A DNA stretch of 64,000 nucleotides from Actinomycetota bacterium (GTDB lineage: Bacteria; Actinomycetota; Acidimicrobiia; IMCC26256; PALSA-555). Of this stretch, positions 49,198 to 57,583 are shown piece by piece. The DNA lies in the NCBI GenBank assembly GCA_003140175.1, contig PLJD01000007.1, positions 1-64,000 on the forward strand, read 5' to 3'. The notes beneath the pieces are model-generated. The model was not told the origin of the DNA. It did not search any database and worked only from the letters and a program-made list of their open reading frames with translations. Positions within the stretch are counted from its first letter, which is position 1, and each line of letters starts with the position of its first letter. The translations under genes and the position numbers were made by a program.

Positions 49198-49988
49198 TCC
49201 GCTACGACGTGGGAGACGACCACGTCGCACGGCTCACCCTGGACCGTCCTGAGGCCAAGAACGCGCTCACGATCGAGATGCGCGACGAGATCGTGGCCCG
49301 CGTCCAGGCGGCACGCGCCGACGCCGCGGTGCGGGCCTTGCTCATCACCGGCGCCGGTGACGCCTTCTGCGCCGGGATGGATCTCAGCGCCTCGACGATG
49401 TCGAAAGCCGCCGAGCCCGGCTTCGAGACCCGCAGCACCGCCGAGGCGCTGCGCGTCGGAGTGCAGCGCTTCATTCAGGAGCTCTGGGAGCTCGACAAGC
49501 CGACCGTCGCCGCGGTCAACGGCGCCGCGGTCGGACCCGGCGCGCACCTGGCCCTGGCCTGCGACTTCGTCCTCGTGCACGACGACACCCGGTTCCTCTG
49601 GACCTTCGCCCGCTGGGGCCTCGTCGTCGACGCCGGCGGGGCCTACCTACTCCCCCGCCTCGTGGGCCTGCCTCGAGCGAAAGCGATGGTGATGCTCGGC
49701 GACGGCGCCCGCGGCGCGGAAGCCGTCGACCTCGGCCTCGCCTACCGCTGCGTGGCGAAAGACGAGCTCGGCGCGGTCGCGACCGACCTCGCGGCGCGCC
49801 TCGCCGCCGGTCCGACGCGCTCGCTCGGCCTCTCCAAACGGCTGCTCAACATGAGCTTCGAGACGTCCTTGGAGCGTTCCCTCGAGCTCGAAGGCGCCTA
49901 CCAGTCACTCGCCGCCACCTCCACCGACCTCGTCGAGGGCATGGCCGCCTTCCGGGACCGCCGCGACCCCAACTACACCGGCCGCTGA
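49194..49988 (+). CDS. Enoyl-CoA hydratase/isomerase family protein
   Basis: LTLDRPEAKNALTIEMRDEI…AAVNGAAVGPGAHLALACDF. Confidence 0.9.
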   Translation: MIRYDVGDDHVARLTLDRPEAKNALTIEMRDEIVARVQAARADAAVRALLITGAGDAFCAGMDLSASTMSKAAEPGFETRSTAEALRVGVQRFIQELWELDKPTVAAVNGAAVGPGAHLALACDFVLVHDDTRFLWTFARWGLVVDAGGAYLLPRLVGLPRAKAMVMLGDGARGAEAVDLGLAYRCVAKDELGAVATDLAARLAAGPTRSLGLSKRLLNMSFETSLERSLELEGAYQSLAATSTDLVEGMAAFRDRRDPNYTGR

Positions 49989-50043
49989 CGGCGCGGCCGA
50001 GGACCACCCAGCCGGTGCCGCGGCGGGGTTCCAGTAGGATCCC

Positions 50044-50057
50044 TGACGCCCACGTCA
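50044..50057. promoter_or_regulatory. Candidate operator palindrome TGACGCCCACGTCA
   Basis: Inverted repeat upstream of SDR-ACAD-ACAD genes, preceded by TAGGAT at 50035-50040. Confidence 0.55.
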
Positions 50058-50187
50058 GAGAGCCCGGGACGCGCCAGCGACCGGAGCCGACCTGGTGCGC
50101 TCCGAGCGGAGCGTGACGTCACCGACTGGCGGCGACAGGGCCGCGATCGCGCGCAGCGACGCGCCGAGGCGAGCAGGAGAGCCAAGC

Positions 50188-51105
50188 ATGGGAGTGTTCG
50201 ACGGGAAGGTTGCGGTCGTCACCGGCGCCGGCCGGGGCATCGGCCGAGCCGAGGCGCGCCTGCTCGCCGCGGAGGGCGCCGCGGTCGTCGTGAACGACCT
50301 CGGCGGGGAACGTTCCGGGGAGGGTGCGGACCAGCGGCCAGCCCAGCAGGTGGTCGACGAGATCACCGCCGACGGCGGTCGGGCGTCCGCGAACTACGAC
50401 GACATCTCGAGCTGGGACGGCGGTGCCGCGTTCGTGCAGCAGGCCGTCGACGAGTTCGGGCGTCTCGACGTCCTCATCAACAACGCCGGGATCCTGCGCG
50501 ACAAGATGAGCTTCAACATGACCGAGGAGGAATGGGACGCAGTCATCCGCGTCCACCTCAAAGGTCACTTCGTCCCCGCCCGACACGCCGCCGCCCACTG
50601 GCGGGCGGTGAGCAAGGAGACCGGCCAGCCGGTCGGCGGCACCATCGTGAACACCGCCTCCGAATCGGGCCTGTACGGCAATGCGGGACAGCTGAACTAT
50701 GCGGCGGCGAAGGCCGGGATCGCGTCGATGACGATCGTGCTCGCCCGCGAGCTGGACCGGATCGGTGTGCGGGTCAACGCCATCGCTCCGGTGGCGAGGA
50801 CCCGTCTCACCGAGGACCTCGCTGGCGGCGCGATGGAGGCCAAGGACGGCGGCTTCGACGCCTTCGCACCCGAGAACGCCGCCGCGGGTGCGGTGTGGCT
50901 CGCCTCGCCGCTGGCGGACGGCATTACCGGCCAGGTGCTGAAGATCCAGGGCGGCGTCGCGCAGATCATGGGGGGCTGGCGGCCGGTCACCGAGGTCACC
51001 GACGACCAGCCCTGGTCGGTCGCGACCCTGGCGGAACGCCGCGACGCGCTCTTCGCCCGCTCCGATCCGGGCGTGCCCCCGTTCTTCCCGCCGGTGGAGG
51101 CTTGA
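50188..51105 (+). CDS. SDR oxidoreductase (MFE-2-like)
   Basis: [29 protein letters not shown]…YAAAKAG. Confidence 0.9.
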   Translation: MGVFDGKVAVVTGAGRGIGRAEARLLAAEGAAVVVNDLGGERSGEGADQRPAQQVVDEITADGGRASANYDDISSWDGGAAFVQQAVDEFGRLDVLINNAGILRDKMSFNMTEEEWDAVIRVHLKGHFVPARHAAAHWRAVSKETGQPVGGTIVNTASESGLYGNAGQLNYAAAKAGIASMTIVLARELDRIGVRVNAIAPVARTRLTEDLAGGAMEAKDGGFDAFAPENAAAGAVWLASPLADGITGQVLKIQGGVAQIMGGWRPVTEVTDDQPWSVATLAERRDALFARSDPGVPPFFPPVEA

Positions 51106-51108
51106 GGG

Positions 51109-52290
51109 GTGCAGCTCTCGTTCGGGCCCGAGGTCGAGGACTTCCGGGTCGAGCTGGTCGCGTTCCTCGACGAGCACGTGCCCGTCGAGGCGCGGACCGG
51201 CTTCGACATGATGGACAGCGGCGCCGAGGACCGAACCGAGGTCATCCCCGAATGGGCGCGACGCTGGCAGGCCACCCTCTTCGACCACGGCTGGATGATC
51301 CCCGGCTACCCGGCCGCGCTCGGCGGGCGAGACGCGACCCCGATTCAGACCCTCGCGTATCTCGAGGAGATGGCCCGGCGTCGTGTGCCCCGGTCGTTGC
51401 ACTTCCCCGGGTACGCGATCGTGGCGCCGAGCCTCCTCGAGTTCGGCAACGCTGAGCAGCAGGCGCTCATCCCCGCCGCGATCCGAGGCGACACGATCTG
51501 GTGCATCGGGATGAGCGAGCCGGACGCCGGCTCGGACCTGGCCGGCCTCTCGACGCGCGCGGAGCTCGACGGAGACCGCTTCGTCGTGAACGGTCAGAAG
51601 GTCTGGACCAGCTACGCCACCGTCGCCCAGAAATGTTTCGTGTACGTGCGCACCGACCCGACCGCACCCAAGCACAAGGGCATCAGCCTGCTCATCGTGG
51701 ACATGGACACGCCCGGGATCGAGATCCGGCCCCTGCGCCATCTCAGCGGCGCGGCGAACTTCGCCGAGGTGTTCTTCACCGACGTCGAGGTCCCGGCCGC
51801 CAACCTGGTGGGGGCCCAAAACGACGGCTGGCGGATCACCCAGGGGTCCCTCGCCCACGAGCGAGCCGGACTCTGGGTCGAGGGCGTGTCGCGGCTCGAG
51901 TCGACGGTGCAGTCCCTCGTCGACCTGGTCCAGCGTCGGGGCCTCACCGCCGACGCGGGGGTTCGGCGGCGCGTCGCCGCGTTCTACGAGCAGGCGGCGT
52001 CGCTGCGCGCGCTGGGCTACAAGGGGTTCGCCAGCTTCGCGCAGGGCTCGTCCGCACCCGAGCACTCGTACATGAGGCTGGCGACCGCGGAGCTCGGCAA
52101 GGCGACCTACGAGCTCGGGATGGAGCTCCAAGGCGCCGACGCGGCCACCCGCGACTCGGAGCGGGGCGAGGAGAACGGTCGGTGGGTCAACATGTTCTTC
52201 ATGAGCTTCGCCAACACCATCGCCGGGGGCACCAGCGAGATTCAGCGCAACATCATCGCCCAGCGGGTCCTGGGCCTCCCCCGCGCGTAA
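51109..52290 (+). CDS. Acyl-CoA dehydrogenase
   Basis: [20 protein letters not shown]…GGTSEIQRNIIAQRVLGLP. Confidence 0.95.
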   Translation: MQLSFGPEVEDFRVELVAFLDEHVPVEARTGFDMMDSGAEDRTEVIPEWARRWQATLFDHGWMIPGYPAALGGRDATPIQTLAYLEEMARRRVPRSLHFPGYAIVAPSLLEFGNAEQQALIPAAIRGDTIWCIGMSEPDAGSDLAGLSTRAELDGDRFVVNGQKVWTSYATVAQKCFVYVRTDPTAPKHKGISLLIVDMDTPGIEIRPLRHLSGAANFAEVFFTDVEVPAANLVGAQNDGWRITQGSLAHERAGLWVEGVSRLESTVQSLVDLVQRRGLTADAGVRRRVAAFYEQAASLRALGYKGFASFAQGSSAPEHSYMRLATAELGKATYELGMELQGADAATRDSERGEENGRWVNMFFMSFANTIAGGTSEIQRNIIAQRVLGLPRA

Positions 52291-52295
52291 CGGCC

Positions 52296-53297
52296 ATGGA
52301 CTTCACCCTCTCCGACGAGCAGCAACTGCTGCGCGACACGGCCCGCACCCTCCTCGCCAAGGAATGCCCACCGTCACTGGTCCGCGCGCACATCGACGAC
52401 CCGGCCGCCGCCGACGAGCTGTGGCTGCGAGTCGCGGACTTCGTCGCGCTCGGCGGCGGACCACTCACCGATCTGTGCCTGTTTGTCGCCGAGACCGGCT
52501 CCGTCGCCGCACCCGGGCCGTTCTTCGCGACCGCCGCGCTGTTCGCGCCGCTGCTCGCGGCGATCGACCACGAGCTGACCCCGGCGGTGCTCGCCGGGGA
52601 GACGACCGGCACGGTCGCGCTGGCCGGCGCGGACGGGGTCTGGGCGGCCAACGACGAGCCGGTGAAACATTTTGTCCCCGAGTTGGACCGCGTCGACTGG
52701 GTCGCGGTCATCGAGGCGGGCCCGACGGTGCGGGTCGTGCCCACCGACGAGCTCCCCCACCGGCTGCTCGCCACCATCGACTGGTCGCGGCGGCTGTTCG
52801 AGCTCGACAGCGCGGCGCTGCCCGGCACCGCCGCTCGGCTCGACGCGGCCACGCTCGACGAGGTCGTCCGGCGCGCCACGGTCGCGCTGGCCGCCGAGCA
52901 GGTCGGGACGGCGCGGCGCCTCTTCGACATGGCGCTCGAGTACGCCAAGCAGCGCATCCAGTTCGACGTCCCGATCGGCTCCTTCCAGGCCATCCAACAC
53001 AAGCTGGCGAACGTCTCACTGGAGGTCGAGCGGGCCGACAGCGCGGTGCAGTACGCGGCGATGGCCGTCGATGCGCTCGACGACGACCGCCGGCGAGCCG
53101 CGCACGTCGCCAAGGCCGCGGCGGGAACCGCCGCGACCCACTCGGCGAAGGACAGCATCCAGATCCACGGCGGTATCGGGTACACGTGGGAGCACGATCT
53201 GCACCTGTTCCTGCGCCGCGCGTACGGCTCGGAGGCGTGGCTCGGCCCGACCGGGTGGCACCACGACCGTCTCGCCGACCTGCTCTTCAACGCCTGA
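52296..53297 (+). CDS. Acyl-CoA dehydrogenase (second, divergent subunit)
   Basis: MDFTLSDEQQLLRDTARTLL…QFDVPIGSFQAIQHKLAN…IQIHGGIGYTWEHDLHLFLRRA. Confidence 0.9.
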   Translation: MDFTLSDEQQLLRDTARTLLAKECPPSLVRAHIDDPAAADELWLRVADFVALGGGPLTDLCLFVAETGSVAAPGPFFATAALFAPLLAAIDHELTPAVLAGETTGTVALAGADGVWAANDEPVKHFVPELDRVDWVAVIEAGPTVRVVPTDELPHRLLATIDWSRRLFELDSAALPGTAARLDAATLDEVVRRATVALAAEQVGTARRLFDMALEYAKQRIQFDVPIGSFQAIQHKLANVSLEVERADSAVQYAAMAVDALDDDRRRAAHVAKAAAGTAATHSAKDSIQIHGGIGYTWEHDLHLFLRRAYGSEAWLGPTGWHHDRLADLLFNA

Positions 53298-53318
53298 CCC
53301 GCCATCTCGCCGGGTGGC

Positions 53319-54836
53319 TCAGATGCGGGCCGGGCGGTCCGACCAGTGCTGCTCGCGCAGCACCCGCTTGAGGACCTTGCCGTTGGGTTGGCGGGGCAGC
53401 TCGTCGACGAGCTCCACGAAGGCCGGAACTTTGAAATCGGCGAGTCGAGCCCGGCAGAACCCGATCAGCGCCTCGGCGCTGGTCGGGGTGCGGGTCTCGA
53501 CCACGGCCATCAGCACCTCGCCGAGCCGCGCGTCGGGCACGCCGAACACCGCGCAGTCCACGACGTCGGGGTGCGTGTAGAGGACCTCCTCGACCTCTCG
53601 CGGGTACACGTTCACGCCGCCCCGGATGACCAGGTCGACTGCCCGGTCGGTGAGGAACAGGTACCCGTCGGCGTCGACATGGCCGACGTCCCCGACTGTG
53701 AACGCGTCGTCGCGCCACGCGTCGGCGGTCTTGGCGGCGTCGTCGTGGTAGTGGAACCGGGTCCCGCCCGGCGGTCGCACGTAGACGACGCCGGTCTGAC
53801 CGACCGGCACCTCGTGCCCGTCGGGGTCGAGAACCCGGACCTCGATGCCGGGCCAGGGGGTCCCGACGCTGCCCGGCCGGGCCAGCCAGTCCGCCATCGA
53901 GATGCGGGTCGCGCCGCCCTCGCTCATCCCGTACAGCTCGGCGATCTCGGCCGGCGCGAGCGCGTCGATGATGCGCTGCTTCACCGGCACGGGGCAGGGC
54001 GCGCCGGCGTGGACGATGAGCTGCAGTGACGACAGGTCACGACGACGGCGTTGCTCCTCGGGAACCTCGAGGATGCGGATGAAGTGGGCGGGGACCATGA
54101 ACGTGCGGGTCACGCGGTGCCGCTCGACGAGGTCCAGCCAGGCGGCCGCGTCGAAGGACTCGAGGATCACGGTGGTCGCGCCGACGTAGAGCGCGGCCAT
54201 CGCCCAGCCGCCCGGGCCGGCGTGGTACGCCGGGCCGGTGACGATGTAGACGTCGTTGGCGCTCCAGCCCCACAGGGCGAGCTGGCCTCGCATGTTCTGC
54301 CCGGCGCGGCTCCGGTCGGGGCGGCCGTGGATCACCCCCTTCGGCCGCCCGGTGGTCCCCGAGGTGTAGAAGATCGGCGCGTCGAGCGCCTCGATCGTGA
54401 GGGGCGGCCCGTCACCGTCACGGGCGATGGCCGTCACGTACTCGTCGGGCACGAGCAGCAGCTCGCAGCCGGTCGCGCCGGCGCGGGCGGCGGCGGACAC
54501 CGCGGCGAGGTCGCGGTGCGCGACGAGCAGCCGAGCCTGGGAGTCCTCGAGGATGTAGGCGAGCTCGTCGGCCTTGAGGTGCCAGTTGACCAAGACCACC
54601 GGTGCGTCCAGCTTCGTGGCCGCCGCCCAGGTCTCGAAGAACTCGAGCCCGTTGGGCAGCATGATCGCCACCCGGTCCCCCGCCCCGACCCCTCGGCGGG
54701 CGAGCGCGTGGGCGAGTCGGGTCGTGCGCGCGTCGAAGTCGGCGAAGCTGCGAACCGTGTCGCCCGCCACCAGCGCGGGCCGCTCCGGGGTGGCGCGGGC
54801 GTGCGCGCTGATTCCGAGCCGGGGCTCGTCGACCAT
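53319..54836 (-). CDS. AMP-dependent acyl-CoA synthetase/ligase
   Basis: [19 protein letters not shown]…LYGMSEGG…DLVIRGGVNVYPREVEEVLYTHPDV. Confidence 0.95.
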   Translation of the reverse strand: MVDEPRLGISAHARATPERPALVAGDTVRSFADFDARTTRLAHALARRGVGAGDRVAIMLPNGLEFFETWAAATKLDAPVVLVNWHLKADELAYILEDSQARLLVAHRDLAAVSAAARAGATGCELLLVPDEYVTAIARDGDGPPLTIEALDAPIFYTSGTTGRPKGVIHGRPDRSRAGQNMRGQLALWGWSANDVYIVTGPAYHAGPGGWAMAALYVGATTVILESFDAAAWLDLVERHRVTRTFMVPAHFIRILEVPEEQRRRRDLSSLQLIVHAGAPCPVPVKQRIIDALAPAEIAELYGMSEGGATRISMADWLARPGSVGTPWPGIEVRVLDPDGHEVPVGQTGVVYVRPPGGTRFHYHDDAAKTADAWRDDAFTVGDVGHVDADGYLFLTDRAVDLVIRGGVNVYPREVEEVLYTHPDVVDCAVFGVPDARLGEVLMAVVETRTPTSAEALIGFCRARLADFKVPAFVELVDELPRQPNGKVLKRVLREQHWSDRPARI

Positions 54837-54858
54837 GGGCGCGGCCGCTGCCGACGGG

Positions 54859-55635
54859 CTACGCCCGCAGCGCGCCCGGCTCCTCCAGCCAATGGTTGAG
54901 CGCCACCGTCCGCGCGTTGCGACACATCAAGACGTGCTCGATGGCCCGACGGATGCGACGCTGCTGTCCCGCGGTGCTCGCCACCTGACGGAGAAGGAAG
55001 TCGGCCATCCGGCCGTGGTCCTCCTCGGCGTAGGCGTGCACCTTGAAGTTCTCGACCTCGATGTCGTAGTGCTGGCGCATGCCCTCGTACATCATCTTGG
55101 CGTAGTTCGTGGACGCCGCGAACCGCTCCCCGGCCCAGCCGAACGCGGCGAGGCCCTCCTCGTACGAGCGTCGCATGTAGTAGAGGGTCGTGAACACCGA
55201 CCCGACGCTCTCGGGCATCGCCCGGTACGAGGCCAGCTCGTCGTCGGTGATCCCGAGCTGGCGGGCCCAGGTGACCTTCATGTCGACGTGGTTGTGGTCG
55301 CCGGTGTAGCCGGTCTCGTCGGCGAGGTTCTGGAGCCAGTGGGCGAAATGCTGGCTGGAGCCGAGCTGGAGGGAATCGGCGTCGGGAGCGAGGCTCACGA
55401 TGGTCCCGAACTCGGTCGTGTACCACTTGCCGAGGAAGTAGTACTCCTTCGCGAGCCGCCCCAGGAGCTCGAGGGACAGGGTGCCGTCGGCGACGCGTTC
55501 CCACACCAGGTTCTTCTCGGTGGCGACCTCGGCCTGGAGCGCTTCGAGTGACGACATGAACTCGTCGACGCCCAGCGCCGGGCCGTTCTCGGCGTCGGCG
55601 CCCCGAATGTCTCGGAACTCACGGTGCTCGGACAC
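54859..55635 (-). CDS. Iron-containing redox enzyme, heme-oxygenase-like/TenA-like fold
   Basis: KEYYFLGKWYTTEF…ADETGYTGDHNHVDMK…VENFKVHAYAEEDHGRMADFLL. Confidence 0.7.
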   Translation of the reverse strand: MSEHREFRDIRGADAENGPALGVDEFMSSLEALQAEVATEKNLVWERVADGTLSLELLGRLAKEYYFLGKWYTTEFGTIVSLAPDADSLQLGSSQHFAHWLQNLADETGYTGDHNHVDMKVTWARQLGITDDELASYRAMPESVGSVFTTLYYMRRSYEEGLAAFGWAGERFAASTNYAKMMYEGMRQHYDIEVENFKVHAYAEEDHGRMADFLLRQVASTAGQQRRIRRAIEHVLMCRNARTVALNHWLEEPGALRA

Positions 55636-55703
55636 GGGCCCTCCCTCGATCCCGACCAGGCCCGGTCGGGCGCTCCTCGGCAACGTCGGGTTTAGGATAG
55701 ACG

Positions 55704-55717
55704 TGACACCGGCGTCA
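55704..55717. promoter_or_regulatory. Candidate operator palindrome TGACACCGGCGTCA
   Basis: Inverted repeat in divergent intergenic region, preceded by TAGGAT at 55693-55698. Confidence 0.55.
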
Positions 55718-55745
55718 GGTTCTGGGCCGGCCCGGGAGGAGCGCG

Positions 55746-57557
55746 ATGAACGTCGATCTGGTGCAGCTGGCAGGCAGCCGGGGTCGGCTCAGTGGGACGT
55801 CGGTCGACCCGGTCACCGCCGAGGTTGTGCGGGGCGCCATGGAGACCATCTGCTTCGAGATGGCGACCTACGTGTCGCGCACCGCGACGACCCCGATCCT
55901 GAACCAGAGCAACGAGCGCAACGCCACGGTCTTGGACGCCCGGGGCCGCCTCGCCGCCTTGTCGGTCGGGATCCCCCAGTTCATGCTCACCTCGACGCTG
56001 CCGGTCCGGTTCGCCCTCGAGTTCCTCGGCGTCGACGAGTTCCGGGAGGGCGACGTCTTCGCCGCCAACGACCCGTACCACGGCGGCGGGCATCTGCCCG
56101 ACTACAACGTCTTTGCGCCGGTGTTTGCCGACGACGGCCACGGCGGGCGCCGGATGGTGCTGATCGCGAGCATCCAGTGCCACCACGGCGACACCGGCGG
56201 CGGCGTCCCGGGCGGGTACAACGTGACCGCGGGTGACATCTGGGGTGAAGGAGTGCGCTGGCCGGTCGTGAAGGTTCTCGACCGGGGCGTCGAGCGTCGC
56301 GACGTGCTCTACGCGTTGCAGACCAACAACCGGATCCCCGACTACATCGGTGACCTGCGAGCCCAGATCGGCGCCGCGCAGCTGGGCGCGAAGCGCCTGG
56401 GCGAGATCATGGACCGCTTCGGCGTGTCCGCCGTGGAGGCCAGCGTCGACGTGATGATCGACTACGCAGCCAAGCGGTTCCGCGAGGAGGTCACGCTGTG
56501 GCCCGACGGGGTGTACGAGGCCGACGCGTACGTCGACCACGACCCGCTCGGCCACCCCGACATCCACCTCCACGTCAAGATCACGGTCAGCGGCGAGCAC
56601 CTCACCATCGACTACACGGGGAGCGACACCCGCCAGGAGATCCAGGCCTGGTCGACCTACGGCAACACCCGCGGGTACACGGTGGCGCAGATCGCCGCGA
56701 TGATGGATCCCGAGATCCCCAAGAACGAGGGGTTCTTCGACCAGATGGAGCTGGTCGTGCCCCAGGGCTGCGTGCTGAACCCGCATCCCGGCAAGCCGGT
56801 GAGCGCCGGGACCCACCATCCGGGCGCCGACGTGGGCGAGGTCATCGCGGTGGCGATGCAGAACGTGCTGCCCGACAAGGCGGTCCCCCAGACCTACAAG
56901 ACGGGAATTCCGACCATCATCGTGGGGATCGATCCCCGGACCGGTCAGTCCTTCACCGACCATTCGGCGGAGGTGTACGCGGGCTGGTGCAACGCGGCCC
57001 GAGGGATGGACGCCTGGGGTGCCCAGAACGCGTCGTTCGGCAATCTGTGGAAGGCGACCGCGGAGATCAACGAGAGCCTCTTCCCGCACGTGCAGTGGTC
57101 TCGTGACTACCGCACCGACTCGGGTGGCGCCGGGCAGTGGCGGGGCCTGTGCGGCAGCCACTATGAGAAGGAAGTGCTCGTCGACGCGAAGGTGTACACC
57201 TACGTCGTTGGGATGAAGTACCCGATGCCGGGGATCTGTGGCGGCCAGCCGGGTGCCCCCAACGAGATGGTGATCCGGTACGGCTCCGACGACCCGTACC
57301 CGGTGCGCCACACCGCCGACTGGGTTCCCCTCGGCGCCGGCCAGCGGGTCATGTACGACTACGGCGGCGGCGGCGGGTGGGGCGACCCGCTCGAGCGCGA
57401 CCCGCAGGCGGTCCTCGACGACGTGCTCGACGAGTACGTGAGCGTCGAGGGCGCGACCCGCGACTACGGGGTCGTGCTGAGCGGATCGCTCGAGGATCTC
57501 ACCTTGGCGGTCGACGAGGACGCCACGGCGAGCACGCGCGTCTCGCGACGCGCCTGA
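55746..57557 (+). CDS. Hydantoinase B/oxoprolinase (acetone-carboxylase-alpha-like) family protein
   Basis: FAANDPYHGGGHLPDYNVFAPVF…HHGDTGGGVPGGYNVTAGDIWGEG. Confidence 0.9.
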   Translation: MNVDLVQLAGSRGRLSGTSVDPVTAEVVRGAMETICFEMATYVSRTATTPILNQSNERNATVLDARGRLAALSVGIPQFMLTSTLPVRFALEFLGVDEFREGDVFAANDPYHGGGHLPDYNVFAPVFADDGHGGRRMVLIASIQCHHGDTGGGVPGGYNVTAGDIWGEGVRWPVVKVLDRGVERRDVLYALQTNNRIPDYIGDLRAQIGAAQLGAKRLGEIMDRFGVSAVEASVDVMIDYAAKRFREEVTLWPDGVYEADAYVDHDPLGHPDIHLHVKITVSGEHLTIDYTGSDTRQEIQAWSTYGNTRGYTVAQIAAMMDPEIPKNEGFFDQMELVVPQGCVLNPHPGKPVSAGTHHPGADVGEVIAVAMQNVLPDKAVPQTYKTGIPTIIVGIDPRTGQSFTDHSAEVYAGWCNAARGMDAWGAQNASFGNLWKATAEINESLFPHVQWSRDYRTDSGGAGQWRGLCGSHYEKEVLVDAKVYTYVVGMKYPMPGICGGQPGAPNEMVIRYGSDDPYPVRHTADWVPLGAGQRVMYDYGGGGGWGDPLERDPQAVLDDVLDEYVSVEGATRDYGVVLSGSLEDLTLAVDEDATASTRVSRRA

Positions 57558-57583
57558 CCCAACCCGGATCTCCGCTCCACACG

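Noticed and set aside
50119-52131. Long minus-strand ORF antisense to SDR and acyl-CoA dehydrogenase
   Set aside because: Low-complexity R/D/H/V-rich translation mirroring GC-rich third positions of clear plus-strand genes.
53297-53340. Rho-independent terminator between convergent genes (ACCCG…CGGGT)
   Set aside because: Stem of only five pairs and no T-tract; too weak to call.
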